A stretch of 64,000 bases of DNA from Streptomyces sp. Root1304 (GCF_001426405.1 NZ_LMEP01000024.1:166678-230677); one strand, 5' to 3'. Positions 1 through 10,770 are shown, counted from the stretch's first letter. Numbers and translations are program-made. The notes: generated from the letters alone by a model not told the origin.

Positions 1-593
1 AGGTGCCCGAGGTCGGTGTACGTGCGGTCGGCGGCGAACGGTACGAGGAAGAAGGCCAGGACCGCCGCGAGGTAGAGCCAGCGCCAGGGGCGGGCCAGCC
101 GGTAGGTGAGGATGCCCGCGGAGGCGGCGAGCCCGTAACTCACCCCGATGTCGACGACGTGCGCCATGCTGCGCGGCACGTCGTGGAGGCGGATCGCCAC
201 CAGGACGACCTGCTGGCTGACGAGGGTCGCCGCGATGTGCGCCGTGGCGACGGTGAAGAGCCATTTCACGGTGCCGAGCCAGCGTTCCACGGGGGCGTGG
301 AGCAGCTCGAAGAGGACCGCGTACAGCAGGAGGTCCGCCGGGTCCTCGATCCAGAACGCGCTGCCGAGCAGGGCCCGGAGCGGGTGGTGCGCGAGCTGGT
401 GGAGGTTGCTGCTGTTGCGGTGGAGCAGATAGGTGTCCAGGCCCTCGGGGGACAGCGCGATGACGAGGCTGGTGATCGCGATGACGAGGAGCCAGAGATG
501 CGTACCGGGTGACGAACGCACCCACGACCTGATCGGTCGGGACGGTTCGCCACCCGGCGGCGGTCCGCTGTTTCCACTGGCTTCGGTCGGCAC
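1..593 (-). CDS. rhomboid-like integral membrane protein, 3' end outside window
   Basis: A minus-strand frame stays open from about 593 to the window edge and encodes at least 190 residues, so the C-terminus is missing. Five hydrophobic stretches are visible, for example LWLLVIAITSLVIAL near the N-terminus, ADLLLYAVLFELL, WLFTVATAHIAATL, and a segment with VDIGVSYGLAAS followed by WLYLAAVLAFFLVPF. The GVSYG loop and overall spacing recall the rhomboid-like membrane proteins common in streptomycetes, but I cannot show a protease active site. The start is uncertain: GTG at 593 or GTG at 521, neither with a strong ribosome binding site. It is convergent with nothing and lies just downstream of lpdA on the same strand. 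Confidence 0.55.
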   Translation of the reverse strand, partial: MPTEASGNSGPPPGGEPSRPIRSWVRSSPGTHLWLLVIAITSLVIALSPEGLDTYLLHRNSSNLHQLAHHPLRALLGSAFWIEDPADLLLYAVLFELLHAPVERWLGTVKWLFTVATAHIAATLVSQQVVLVAIRLHDVPRSMAHVVDIGVSYGLAASAGILTYRLARPWRWLYLAAVLAFFLVPFAADRTYTDLGH

Positions 594-628
594 CTTTCAG
601 TGCCTATCACCCGAAGCTGGGAGAAACC

Positions 629-2032
<1,404 letters not shown>

Positions 2033-2155
2033 GGCTGACTCCCGAAGGTGGTGAGGGTGTTCGGTCCGCGTACGGCCCCACAGTAGTCGGGAGTCCCCCG
2101 GGCGGTCAGTTGTAGGATGACTGGGCAACCGGGCAAATGGAGGGGTCGGAACGAC

Positions 2156-2833
2156 ATGGCACTCAGAGCTGCGGGGCGTACCTCGCTGGTGGATTCCGTG
2201 GTGGACCAGCTGCGTACGCAGCTCGCGGACGGCGAGTGGGCGGTCGGCGACCGCATCCCGACCGAGCACGAGCTCGCCCAGCAGCTCGGCGTCGGCCGCA
2301 ACACCGTCCGCGAGGCCGTCCGGGTCCTGGTCCACGCGGGTCTCCTGGAGTCCCGGCAGGGCAACGGCACCTTCGTCAGGTCGACCGCCGACCCGGCCGC
2401 CGTCCTGCGCGAGGTCCGGCACGCGGGCGCCGCCGACGTCCTCGAACTGCGCGTCGCCCTGGAGGCCGAGGCGGCCCGGCTCGCGGCGGCCCGGCGGGAC
2501 ACCCACGACCTGCTGCGGCTGCGGGCGGCCCTGACCGGTCTGCGCGAGGAGGGCGACCGGGACGCGGACGCGGACCTCGCCTTCCACCTCGCGGTCGTCG
2601 GCGCCACGCACAACGCGGCCTTCGTCGAGGTGTACCGGTTCTTCTCCGCGCAGGTCCACGACGTCCTGGTGACGGCCCTCGGCGACCGGGAGATGCCCCC
2701 GGTCGACATCGACGCCCACGAGGCCCTGGTCGCCGCGATCGAGACGGGCGACCCCGAAGCGGCGGAGCGGCATGCCCGCGAGCTGCTGCGGGCGCCCATG
2801 GAGACGGTCGCGGCGCTGACGGAGGGCTCCTGA
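2156..2833 (+). CDS. FadR/GntR-family transcriptional regulator
   Basis: A 225-residue regulator with an N-terminal winged helix (LADGEWAVGDRIPTEHELAQ, then VGRNTVREAVRVL) and a C-terminal all-helical FCD ligand domain rich in His/Asp/Arg (FHLAVVGATHN). Such proteins usually repress a neighbouring transporter or catabolic gene and release DNA on binding a small carboxylate. The stop codon overlaps the ATG of the MFS transporter gene by one base (TGATGA), so the two are translationally coupled and the regulator probably controls that transporter. The ATG at 2156 has GGAGGGG upstream; an earlier in-frame ATG at 2117 is less likely. The effector is unknown. Confidence 0.9.
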   Translation: MALRAAGRTSLVDSVVDQLRTQLADGEWAVGDRIPTEHELAQQLGVGRNTVREAVRVLVHAGLLESRQGNGTFVRSTADPAAVLREVRHAGAADVLELRVALEAEAARLAAARRDTHDLLRLRAALTGLREEGDRDADADLAFHLAVVGATHNAAFVEVYRFFSAQVHDVLVTALGDREMPPVDIDAHEALVAAIETGDPEAAERHARELLRAPMETVAALTEGS

Positions 2834-4125
2834 TGAGCGACGGAACCCGTACGACGGAGCCGGCGAACGCCCCGGCGCCCCTGCTCGTCGACGCCGAGGC
2901 CGGGGTCGAGCCGACGGCGGCGGGGAGGGCGGCCCGGCGGGCACTGCTCGCGCATCCGGCGCTGCTGCTCGTCGGGATCGTGCTGGCCTCGCTGAACATG
3001 CGGGCCGCGCTCGCGAGCGTGGCGCCCCTGGTCGGCGAGATATCCGCCGACTACGGGCTCTCCTCGACGGCCAGCTCCCTGGTGACCTCGGTGCCGGTGC
3101 TCTTCCTCGGCCTGGGCGCGCTGGTGGCGCCGTGGCTGGGCCGCCGCTTCGGCGCCGAGCGGGTCCTCTTCGCGGCCCTGCTGCTGCTCGCCGTCGGCAT
3201 CCTCGCGCGCCTGCTGCCCTCCGCGTACGCGCTGTACGGCGGCGGCGTCCTCGTCGGCACCGCCATCGCCCTGCTCAACGTGCTCATGCCGGGCCTGGTC
3301 AAGCGGGACTTCCCCGACCGGGCCGCGACGATGACCTCGGTCTACACGGGCGCGATGGTCGCCGGGGCCACGATGGCGGCGGCGGCCGCGGTGCCGCTGG
3401 AGAAGGCGCTCGGCGGCGGCTGGGAGGCCTCGCTCGGCGTCTGGTCGCTGCTCGCCGCGGTGGCCGCCCTCGCCTGGCTGCCCATGGTGCTGATCGCCCG
3501 GGGCCGTACCGGCCACGAGGTACGGGCCGTCCCGGCCGCCGGCGCCGCCCGCCCGGTGAACCTCTGGCGCTCGGCCCTCGCCTGGCAGGTCACGCTGTTC
3601 ATGGGCCTGCAGTCGCTCTGGTCGTACGTGCTGATCGCCTGGATGCCGACGATCCTCACCGACCACGGGCTGAGCCGCTCCACGGCCGGTGTCGTCTTCG
3701 CCTTCAACAACCTGGTCCAGATCGCGGGCGCCTTCGTGGTGCCCGTGCTCGCCGGCCGGATGCGGAGCCAGCGGCCGCTGATCGTGCTGGTCACCGCCCT
3801 GGTCGCGGCCGGTTACGCCGGTCTGATGGTGGCTCCCGCGGAAGGCGCCTGGCTGTGGTCGGCGCTCCTCGGCGTCGGCCAGGGCGGTGCGCTCGGCCTC
3901 GCCCTGACCCTGATCGTGCTGCGCTCCGGGGACGCGACGACCGCGGCCCGGCTCTCCGGGATGGCCCAGACGGTCGGCTATCTGATGGCCGCGGTCGGTC
4001 CGATCGCCGCCGGCGCCCTCCACCAGGCCACCGGCTCCTGGACCCTGCCGATCAGCCTGGTCCTCGCCGTCTGCGCCACCGCCACCGGCGTGGGACTGCT
4101 CGCCGCGCGGAACCGGACGGTCTGA
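2833..4125 (+). CDS. MFS transporter, CynX/NimT-like
   Basis: A 430-residue polytopic membrane protein with about twelve hydrophobic helices after a 40-residue polar N-terminus. LNMRAALASVAPLVGEI in helix 1 is the signature of the CynX/NimT branch of the major facilitator superfamily, whose known members move cyanate or 2-nitroimidazole. Substrate here cannot be inferred. It is coupled to the preceding GntR gene and followed by a strong hairpin, so the pair forms a two-gene operon. Confidence 0.9.
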   Translation: MSDGTRTTEPANAPAPLLVDAEAGVEPTAAGRAARRALLAHPALLLVGIVLASLNMRAALASVAPLVGEISADYGLSSTASSLVTSVPVLFLGLGALVAPWLGRRFGAERVLFAALLLLAVGILARLLPSAYALYGGGVLVGTAIALLNVLMPGLVKRDFPDRAATMTSVYTGAMVAGATMAAAAAVPLEKALGGGWEASLGVWSLLAAVAALAWLPMVLIARGRTGHEVRAVPAAGAARPVNLWRSALAWQVTLFMGLQSLWSYVLIAWMPTILTDHGLSRSTAGVVFAFNNLVQIAGAFVVPVLAGRMRSQRPLIVLVTALVAAGYAGLMVAPAEGAWLWSALLGVGQGGALGLALTLIVLRSGDATTAARLSGMAQTVGYLMAAVGPIAAGALHQATGSWTLPISLVLAVCATATGVGLLAARNRTV

Positions 4126-4137
4126 GGAACGGCAGCC

Positions 4138-4197
4138 GCGGTACGTCTCCGGGGGCGGGCTCCCGGGACAGGGCGCCCGCCCCCGGAGCCGTACCGC
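4138..4197. terminator. bidirectional terminator hairpin
   Basis: A perfect 14-bp stem (CTCCGGGGGCGGGC at 4147-4160 with its complement at 4175-4188) is flanked by a further GCGGTACG/CGTACCGC arm. It lies between the convergent MFS gene and ABC permease gene. No U-tract follows, as is typical in streptomycetes. A short direct repeat (CGTACCGCCGCTTCCC) follows on the right side. Confidence 0.7.
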
Positions 4198-4233
4198 CGC
4201 TTCCCCGGTCCCGTACCGCCGCTTCCCGGGTTC

Positions 4234-4953
4234 CTACTCCTCGCCCGCCAGTCTCAGCTTGCTGAGCTTGTAGCCGGCGAACCAGGTCGCCACGACCGTG
4301 ACCGCCGCGAGGAGGACCACCGCCGTCGTCAGGCCGACCTCGGAGGTGACCAGTCCGTCGCCGGTGACCTTCTGCGCCAGGGCGAGCGCCCACTGCTGCA
4401 CGCTCAGGGTCTTTGCGCCGGCGATCAGGGAGCCGAACAGGGCCTCCCACACCAGGGCGTAGACCAGGCCGATGACCACCGCGTGCCTGCTGATCGTGCC
4501 GAGCAGCAGGAACAGCGCGCTGTACGCGATGGAGGCCACCAGCGCCGCCACCGTGTACGCCACGGCCACCTGCTGGCCGTTGCCGTTGAGGATGAATCCG
4601 GCGATGAACGTCGGCACCGCCGAGAAGACCATCGTCACCGCGACGGCCACGATCAGCTTCGTGAAGATGATCGTGGGCCGCTTCACCGGCTTCGACAGCA
4701 GATAGACGATCGAGCCGTCGTCGATCTCGGGGCCGATCGCGCCCGTACCGGCGATCACACCGATCAGCGGCACCATCGTGGCGAGCGCGAAGCCGCCGAG
4801 GACATCGGCCGCGGTCTGGTCGTCCGGGCCGTTGAAGCCGCGGACCGCCGCCGCGATGAGCAGCAGCATGCCGGGCAGCAGGAAGAGGATCAGCGCCCTG
4901 CGGCGGCCGAGGAGAGCCCGGTAGGTGAGCCGGGCGACTGTGGGGTTGTACAT
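4234..4953 (-). CDS. ABC-2 type transporter permease
   Basis: A 239-residue membrane protein with about six hydrophobic segments and the ABC-2 permease layout: an N-terminal membrane span, a polar loop containing EIDDGSIVYLLSKPVKRPTI, then the remaining helices. The loop sequence is typical of permeases paired with CcmA-like ATPases. It is the last gene of a four-gene operon of two ATPases and two permeases. AAAGGAG precedes the ATG, and only 14 nt separate it from the upstream ATPase gene. Substrate is unknown. Confidence 0.9.
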   Translation of the reverse strand: MYNPTVARLTYRALLGRRRALILFLLPGMLLLIAAAVRGFNGPDDQTAADVLGGFALATMVPLIGVIAGTGAIGPEIDDGSIVYLLSKPVKRPTIIFTKLIVAVAVTMVFSAVPTFIAGFILNGNGQQVAVAYTVAALVASIAYSALFLLLGTISRHAVVIGLVYALVWEALFGSLIAGAKTLSVQQWALALAQKVTGDGLVTSEVGLTTAVVLLAAVTVVATWFAGYKLSKLRLAGEE

Positions 4954-4967
4954 CGGTCAGGCTCCTT

Positions 4968-5879
4968 TCAGGCCGCGACGAGGTACGAGAAGACCGATTC
5001 GAGGGACTCGTCCGAGGGCGAGACCGTCAGGAGACGGATCCCCCGCTCGCGCGCGACCTTCGGCAGCAGTTCCGTGAACCGCCCGAAGTCGACCGCCTGC
5101 ACGCGCAGACCGCCCTCCGCGTGGTCGACCTCGATCCCGGCCGTGGACGGGTCGGCGATCAGTGCGGCGGCGAGCGCCCGGTCGTCGCTGGAGCGGACCA
5201 GGTAGCGGTGCGGCCGGTCCGTCATCAGCCGGCGGATCTTGCGGAAGTCACCGGAGGCCGCGTGCCGTCCGGCCACGATCACCTCGATGTGGGAGGCCAG
5301 CTGCTCGACCTCCTCCAGGATGTGCGAGGAGAACAGGACCGTGCGGCCGTCCGCGCCCATCCGCCGCAGCAGGTCCATCAGCTGCATGCGCTGGCGCGGG
5401 TCCATGCCGTTGAACGGCTCGTCGAGCAGCAGCACCGACGGCTCGTGGACGAGGGCCGAGGCCATCTTCACGCGCTGCCGCATGCCCTTGCTGTACGTGG
5501 AGATCTTGCGGTCCTGGGCGTACTCCATCTCGACCGTGGCCAGGGCCTGCTGGGCCTCCTTGGCGCCGAGGCCCTGCAGCTCCGCGTTGGCCAGGACGAA
5601 CTCACGGCCGGTCAGGAAGTCGTACATCGCCTCCCGCTCGGGCACGACACCGATCTCGCGGTAGACCGACTCGTTCCCCCAGATCGTCTTCCCGTCCAGG
5701 GTGACGGTGCCGGTGGAGGGGTCGAGGAAGCCGCCCATCATGTTGATGAGGGTGGACTTCCCGGCGCCGTTCGGGCCGAGGAGGCCGGTGACGCCCGGCC
5801 CCACCGTCATCGTGATGTCGTTCACGGCCACGACGTTCCCGAACCAGCGGGAGACGTGGTCGATGTGGAGCGTTGTCAC
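4968..5879 (-). CDS. ABC transporter ATP-binding protein
   Basis: A 303-residue cytoplasmic ATPase. Walker A GPNGAGKST lies near residue 37, the signature YSKGMRQRVKMA near 135, Walker B VLLLDEPFNGMD about 20 residues later, and the switch His in FSSHILEEVEQL. The C-terminal 80 residues form the regulatory extension seen in ABC-2 exporters. It starts with GTG whose bases overlap the stop of the upstream permease (GTGA), so translation is coupled. Confidence 0.93.
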   Translation of the reverse strand: MTTLHIDHVSRWFGNVVAVNDITMTVGPGVTGLLGPNGAGKSTLINMMGGFLDPSTGTVTLDGKTIWGNESVYREIGVVPEREAMYDFLTGREFVLANAELQGLGAKEAQQALATVEMEYAQDRKISTYSKGMRQRVKMASALVHEPSVLLLDEPFNGMDPRQRMQLMDLLRRMGADGRTVLFSSHILEEVEQLASHIEVIVAGRHAASGDFRKIRRLMTDRPHRYLVRSSDDRALAAALIADPSTAGIEVDHAEGGLRVQAVDFGRFTELLPKVARERGIRLLTVSPSDESLESVFSYLVAA

Positions 5880-6787
5880 AGCCCGACCTTTCGGTAGCGG
5901 CGCATCAGGATGCCGTACGAGGCGGCGATGAGCGCGAGGACGACCAGCAGATAGACCACGCCGACACCGGCCCCCGGGCCTCCGAGCTCGGGGAACATGG
6001 GGGGTGCGCCCAGGAAGGCGGTCTGCACGCCGTCGATGAGGGTGATCGGCGAGAACAGGCCGAGCCACTCGATGGCGCCCTTGTTCTCCGTGGCGTACGC
6101 GATGCCCATGAGCGTCGAGACCGCCCCGTAGGAGATCGTCAGGACGCCGATCACGGCGGCGACGCCGAAGCCGCGGCGCGGGGTCAGCGCCGCCATGACC
6201 AGCCCGATGCCGCCGAAGAGCAGCGAGAGCAGCGCCACGGAGACGAGCCCCTGGCCGAACATTCTGGTCTGCTCGGCGAAGTCCATCTTGGCGAGCATCG
6301 AGCCGATCCACATGATCAGCAGCGGCACGGCCGTGAGGATGAAGAGCGCCGAGGCCATCGCGCCGTACTTGGCGAGGACGTAGTCCGCGCGCTCGATCGG
6401 GCGGGAGAAGTACAGCGGCACGGTCCTGAACCGGAGGTCGCGGGAGACCGACTGCGGGGCCTGCGAGGCCAGGTAGATGCCGATGACGACCTGGAGGAAG
6501 ATCGCGTACTGCGTGTACTCGATCGACAGCTTGGACTGCTTGGTGAAGACCGCGATGGCGACGATGATCAGCGCCGGGACGCACATCACGCCGAAGAGCA
6601 GCATCGGCAGCACCTTGGACTTGGCACTGCGGCCCAGGCCGTACGCGCCGCGCAGGGACTGCGAGAACAGCGACCTGCGCGCGTACGACCGGCCGAGGCG
6701 CGGCCCGTCGTACGTCCGGTAGCCGATGTTGTGGATCCGGGTCGTGTCGGGAGCGGCCTGGGAGGGCTGCGGGGTCTGTGTGCTCAT
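5876..6787 (-). CDS. ABC-2 type transporter permease
   Basis: A 303-residue membrane protein with about six hydrophobic helices and the ABC-2 permease loop (QSVSRDLRFRTVPLYFSRPIERADYVLAKY), where the conserved RPI/R-D motif precedes the core helices. The polar N-terminus (HNIGYRTYDGPRLG) is shared by the actinomycete branch of this family. Its ATG overlaps the stop of the upstream ATPase gene and its stop overlaps the next ATPase start, so each permease has a partner ATPase in the same transcript. Confidence 0.92.
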   Translation of the reverse strand: MSTQTPQPSQAAPDTTRIHNIGYRTYDGPRLGRSYARRSLFSQSLRGAYGLGRSAKSKVLPMLLFGVMCVPALIIVAIAVFTKQSKLSIEYTQYAIFLQVVIGIYLASQAPQSVSRDLRFRTVPLYFSRPIERADYVLAKYGAMASALFILTAVPLLIMWIGSMLAKMDFAEQTRMFGQGLVSVALLSLLFGGIGLVMAALTPRRGFGVAAVIGVLTISYGAVSTLMGIAYATENKGAIEWLGLFSPITLIDGVQTAFLGAPPMFPELGGPGAGVGVVYLLVVLALIAASYGILMRRYRKVGL

Positions 6788-7758
6788 CGGGCCGGCACCT
6801 CCTCGTGCTGCGGGGACGCCTCGGCGGCTTCCGGCTGGAAGACCTCGGCGATGTGGTGGCGGCGCTGCTCCATGCGGACGAGACCGAGACCGAGGTCCGA
6901 GACGGTGTCCCGCACGAGGTCGTACGTCTCCTCGCCGGGCGCTTCCAGGAGCAGGATGTGCCCGGCGCCGGGCAGACCGTCCTCCACGCCCGCGTGGAGG
7001 ACGACACCCGCGGTGGTGAGGGCCGCGCGGAGCGCCGCCGTGCCGTCGGGGTGGGTGTCGGAGTCGGTGACCTCGACCGCGAGCGTCGTGGTGCGGCGGG
7101 TGAAGTCGCTGGTGGAACTGGAGCGGAGGAGCCGGCCGCCGTCGATGACGACGACGTGGTCGCAGGTCCGCTCCAGCTCGCCGAGGAGGTGGGAGGTGAC
7201 GAGGACGGAGATGCCGAAGTCGGTCCAGACCCGGCGGATCAGTCCCAGCATCTCGTCGCGGCCGACCGGGTCCAGGCCGTTCGTCGGCTCGTCGAGGAGG
7301 ACCAGCTTCGGGTCGTGGACCAGGGCCTGGGCGAGCTTCACCCGCTGTTTCATGCCCGTCGAGTAGCCGCCCATGGGGCGGTACCGCTCCTCGTACAGAC
7401 CGACGTGGCGCAGGGTGTCGGCGGTCCGCTCGCGGGCGGCGGTCGCGGGCAGGCCGGACATCCGCGCCATGTGGACGACGAACTCGGTGGCCGAGACGTC
7501 CGGCGGGAGGCAGTCGTGCTCGGGCATGTATCCCACGCGCTCACGGATCTCTGCGCCGGACGTCCGCACGTCCAGGCCCAGGACCTCGGCGCGGCCCTCC
7601 GTGGCGGGGGAGAGTCCGAGCAGGATCTTGATCATGGTGGACTTGCCGGCTCCGTTGGCACCCACGAGTCCGGTCACACCGGGCCCGATGTCCAGGGAGA
7701 GCCGGTCAAGCGCGGTCACCCGGGGGAACCGCTTGCTGAGGCTTTCGGTCGCGATCAC
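6784..7758 (-). CDS. ABC transporter ATP-binding protein
   Basis: First gene of the ABC operon, about 324 residues. Walker A GANGAGKST, signature YSTGMKQRVKLAQAL, Walker B LVLLDEPTNGLDPVGRDEM and switch His in VTSHLLGELE are all intact, with a 100-residue C-terminal domain. I prefer the GTG at 7758 because a GAGGGG ribosome site lies five bases upstream; the in-frame GTG at 7764 would overlap that site. The operon faces the M24 peptidase gene across a 350-bp gap. Confidence 0.93.
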   Translation of the reverse strand: MIATESLSKRFPRVTALDRLSLDIGPGVTGLVGANGAGKSTMIKILLGLSPATEGRAEVLGLDVRTSGAEIRERVGYMPEHDCLPPDVSATEFVVHMARMSGLPATAARERTADTLRHVGLYEERYRPMGGYSTGMKQRVKLAQALVHDPKLVLLDEPTNGLDPVGRDEMLGLIRRVWTDFGISVLVTSHLLGELERTCDHVVVIDGGRLLRSSSTSDFTRRTTTLAVEVTDSDTHPDGTAALRAALTTAGVVLHAGVEDGLPGAGHILLLEAPGEETYDLVRDTVSDLGLGLVRMEQRRHHIAEVFQPEAAEASPQHEEVPAR

Positions 7759-8110
7759 AGTCACCCCTCGAAGGTAGTGGTGTGCGCCACAGCGGTCGTC
7801 AGCCCAACGGCTCGATCCTTCTCCGACCAGAGGAGTACAAGCCAGTAGGGGAGGTCGCGACGAAAGTCTTTTTCCCCGGGCTTCCGGCAGGGCGGGGCCC
7901 GGGCCGCGGGACGGCGGGCGGGGCGGCGCACGGGACGGCGGCGGCCGACTTCCGGGATGGCGGGCTGGCGGCTTCCGGGATGGCGAGCGGGCGGTTTTCC
8001 ACAGGGCTCGGTCGGGCCCCTTGACGCAGCCGCCGAGCATTGTCACATTCATCGGTGTCAAGTTACGGACGCGTAGCGCAGTCGGGCGCTCACACGGGAC
8101 GGCGGGTGGC
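7759..8110. other. divergent intergenic region with a short direct repeat
   Basis: This gap between the ABC operon and the M24 peptidase gene must carry both promoters. CTTCCGGGATGGCG occurs twice (7949-7962 and 7972-7985), 23 bp apart, inside a GC-rich tract with further imperfect GGGACGGCGG copies. A TTGACG hexamer at 8021-8026 could be a -35 element for the rightward genes, but I see no convincing -10. No coding frame looks real here. Confidence 0.4.
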
Positions 8111-8956
8111 ATGGCCTCAGCAGTGACAGGGGAACTCTCCGCGGAGCTGCGGGGGTTCAAGGAGACGCAGCGGCTCGCCTACGAGTGCGCCGAGGCCGTC
8201 GCGGCGCAGCTCAAACCGGGGGTGACCGAGCGCGAGGCCGCCCGGATGCAGCGGGAGTGGCTGTACGAGCGAGGGGTGCGGGACTGGTTCCACCGGCCCT
8301 TCGCCTGGTTCGGCGACCGCACGGCCTTCGTCGACTTCAAGATCCCGCTGCAGTTCTTCCCGACCAACAAGCGCCTGGAAGCGGGGATGCCGTTCATCCT
8401 CGACATGGCCCCGGTCCACAAGGGACACACGGCCGACATCGGCTACAGCGGCTGCCTGGGCCTCAACCCCCTGCACGACAAGCTGCTCGCCGACCTCCGG
8501 GACCACCGCGAACTGATCCTGCGCGAGGTGCGCGAGCGCCGCACGCTCCGCGAGATCTACCAGGACGTCGACCGGCTCATGGTCCGCCAGGGGTACGCCA
8601 ACCGGCACCGGGCCTACCCCTTCGGCGTCATAGCCCACAAGATCGACCGGGTGAAGGAGCGCCGCTGGTCGCCGACGGTGTTCGGCTTCGGCACCCAGGC
8701 GCTCAAGGGCCTCGCGAGCGACGCCCTGCACGGGCACCGGGACGGCTGGTCGCCGCTCTGGTCGCCGTACACGTTCTCCGACCACGAGCCGCAGCCGGGC
8801 CTGTGGGCGGTCGAGCCGCACCTCGGATTCCGGGGTACGGGCGCGAAGTTCGAGGAGATCCTGGTCGTCACCGACTCCCGGGACCCCGAGCAGAGCGCGT
8901 TCTGGCTGGACGACGATCTGCCGCACGTGCGGCGCTGGAACGAGGGGACGGTCTGA
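8111..8956 (+). CDS. M24-family metallopeptidase
   Basis: A 281-residue protein with the pita-bread fold of methionine aminopeptidase/aminopeptidase P/creatinase. The five expected metal ligands can be placed: Asp in FILDMAPV, Asp in HTADIGYS, His in GVIAHKID, Glu in AVEPHLGF and Glu in KFEEILVV, so a two-metal hydrolase is plausible. It is shorter than aminopeptidase P (no N-terminal domain) and lacks the map signature, so the substrate is unknown. The ATG at 8111 is favoured over an upstream extension. Its stop overlaps the next start (TGATGG), coupling it to the hydrolase/SDR fusion gene. Confidence 0.85.
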   Translation: MASAVTGELSAELRGFKETQRLAYECAEAVAAQLKPGVTEREAARMQREWLYERGVRDWFHRPFAWFGDRTAFVDFKIPLQFFPTNKRLEAGMPFILDMAPVHKGHTADIGYSGCLGLNPLHDKLLADLRDHRELILREVRERRTLREIYQDVDRLMVRQGYANRHRAYPFGVIAHKIDRVKERRWSPTVFGFGTQALKGLASDALHGHRDGWSPLWSPYTFSDHEPQPGLWAVEPHLGFRGTGAKFEEILVVTDSRDPEQSAFWLDDDLPHVRRWNEGTV

Positions 8957-10770
8957 TGGCGGGGCACAACGGTCCGACGGCGGGGCTCGAAGGGGCGCGG
9001 GAGCGCTGGGTGCGGACGGGCGGGATCGAGCTGTGCGTCGCCGAGCTCGGCGACGCGGACCGGCCCACCGTCCTCCTCGTCCACGGCTACCCGGACTCCA
9101 AGGAGGTGTGGTCGGAGGTCGCGGGCCGCCTCGCGGAGGACTTCCACGTGGTGCTGTACGACGTCCGGGGCCACGGTCGGTCCACGGCGCCGGCTCCGCT
9201 GCGCGGCGGCTTCACCCTGGAGAAGCTGACGGACGACTTCCTGGCGGTCGCGGACGCCGTCAGCCCGGACCGGCCGGTCCACCTCGTCGGCCACGACTGG
9301 GGCTCCGTGCAGTCCTGGGAGTTCGTCACGGTCGCGCGCACCGAGGGCCGGATCGCCTCCTTCACCTCGATGTCCGGCCCTTCCCTCGACCACTTCGGTC
9401 ACTGGATCAAGCGGCGGATGACCCGGCCGACCCCGCGCCGGGTGGGCCAGCTCCTCGGCCAGGGCGCCAAGTCCTGGTACGTGTACATGCTGCACACGCC
9501 CGTCCTGCCGGAGCTCGCCTGGCGCGGGCCGCTCGGCAGGCGCTGGCCGAAGATCCTGGAGCGCGTCGAGAAGGTCCCCGCCGGTGACTACCCGACCCCG
9601 TCGCTGCCGAACGACGCGGCGAACGGCGCCTGGCTCTACCGGGACAACGTCCGCGCCCGCCTGGGCAGGCCGCGGCCCGACGCGTACGCGCACGCGCCCG
9701 TGCAGCTGATCACGCCGACCGGGGACGCGTTCCTCTCCGAGCGGCTCTACGACGACCTGGGCAGCTGGGTGCCGGACCTGACCCGGCGCACGATCCCCGC
9801 CAAGCACTGGGTGCCCCGCACCCGTCCCGACCAGCTCGCCGCATGGATCGGCGACTTCGTCCGGGCCCACGAGGGACCGGCGGCCGGGGCACCGAAGCCG
9901 GTCGCGGGGACGGCTGCGAAGAGCGGGGTGAGGCCGGAGTACGCGGAGCGGTTCGGCGGCCGGCTGGTGCTGGTGACCGGGGCGGCCAGCGGCATCGGGC
10001 GGGCCACGGCCTTCGCGTTCGCGGAGGCGGGTGCCCGGGTGGTGGCCGTCGACCGGGACTCCGAGGGCGCGGTCCGCACGGCCGAGATGGCACGGCTGAT
10101 CGGGGCCCCCGAGGCCTGGGGCGAGACCGTCGACGTCGCCGACGAGCAGGCGATGGAGAAGCTGGCCGCCAAGGTGGCGAGCGAGTACGGGATCGTCGAC
10201 GTCCTCGTCAACAACGCGGGCATCGGGCTCACCGGCTCCTTCTTCGACACGACGAGCGAGGAGTGGAAACGGGTCCTCGACGTCAATCTGTGGGGCGTGA
10301 TCCACGGGTGCCGGGTCTTCGGCGCCCAGATGACCGCGCGCGGCCAGGGCGGTCACATCGTGAACACCGCGTCCGCCGCCGCGTTCCAGCCGTCCCGCGC
10401 CCTGCCGGCGTACAGCACGTCGAAGGCGGCGGTGCTGATGCTCAGCGAGTGCCTGCGCGCCGAACTGGCCGACCAGGGCATCGGGGTGTCCGCGATCTGC
10501 CCCGGCATCGTCAACACCAACATCACGGCGACCGCGCGGTTCGCGGGAGTCACGGACGAGGCGGAGGAGAAGCGGCGGCAGCGGAAGGCGTCCCGGCTGT
10601 ACGGCCTGCGGAACTACCCGCCGGAGAAGGTCGCGGACGCGATCCTGGGCGCGGTGCTGCACGACCGCGCGGTGGTCCCGGTGACCCCCGAGGCCCGAGG
10701 GGCGCACTTCATCTCCCGGCTGAGCCCGGGAGTGCTGCGGGCGTTCGCACGGTGGCAGCCGCCGGCGTAG
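8956..10770 (+). CDS. alpha/beta hydrolase - short-chain dehydrogenase fusion (EphD-like)
   Basis: A 604-residue two-domain protein. Residues 20-305 are an alpha/beta hydrolase of the epoxide-hydrolase type: oxyanion HGYPD at 44-48, nucleophile motif GHDWGS with Asp114, and catalytic His284 in KHWVP. Residues 336-604 are a short-chain dehydrogenase: cofactor motif TGAASGIG at 341-348, NNAG, and catalytic YSTSK. The same order occurs in mycobacterial EphD, where the protein acts on lipid intermediates. All active-site residues are present in both halves, so a coupled hydrolysis/oxidation is possible; the substrate is not known. It is coupled to the M24 peptidase gene. Confidence 0.9.
   Translation: MAGHNGPTAGLEGARERWVRTGGIELCVAELGDADRPTVLLVHGYPDSKEVWSEVAGRLAEDFHVVLYDVRGHGRSTAPAPLRGGFTLEKLTDDFLAVADAVSPDRPVHLVGHDWGSVQSWEFVTVARTEGRIASFTSMSGPSLDHFGHWIKRRMTRPTPRRVGQLLGQGAKSWYVYMLHTPVLPELAWRGPLGRRWPKILERVEKVPAGDYPTPSLPNDAANGAWLYRDNVRARLGRPRPDAYAHAPVQLITPTGDAFLSERLYDDLGSWVPDLTRRTIPAKHWVPRTRPDQLAAWIGDFVRAHEGPAAGAPKPVAGTAAKSGVRPEYAERFGGRLVLVTGAASGIGRATAFAFAEAGARVVAVDRDSEGAVRTAEMARLIGAPEAWGETVDVADEQAMEKLAAKVASEYGIVDVLVNNAGIGLTGSFFDTTSEEWKRVLDVNLWGVIHGCRVFGAQMTARGQGGHIVNTASAAAFQPSRALPAYSTSKAAVLMLSECLRAELADQGIGVSAICPGIVNTNITATARFAGVTDEAEEKRRQRKASRLYGLRNYPPEKVADAILGAVLHDRAVVPVTPEARGAHFISRLSPGVLRAFARWQPPA

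Noticed and set aside
2033..2155. GTTG...CAAC repeat before the GntR gene as its operator
   Set aside because: The repeat is short and imperfect and does not match a GntR consensus well enough to report as a site.
7990..8005. TTTTCCACAG near the M24 gene as a DnaA box
   Set aside because: Only a degenerate match with two mismatches and no second site nearby.
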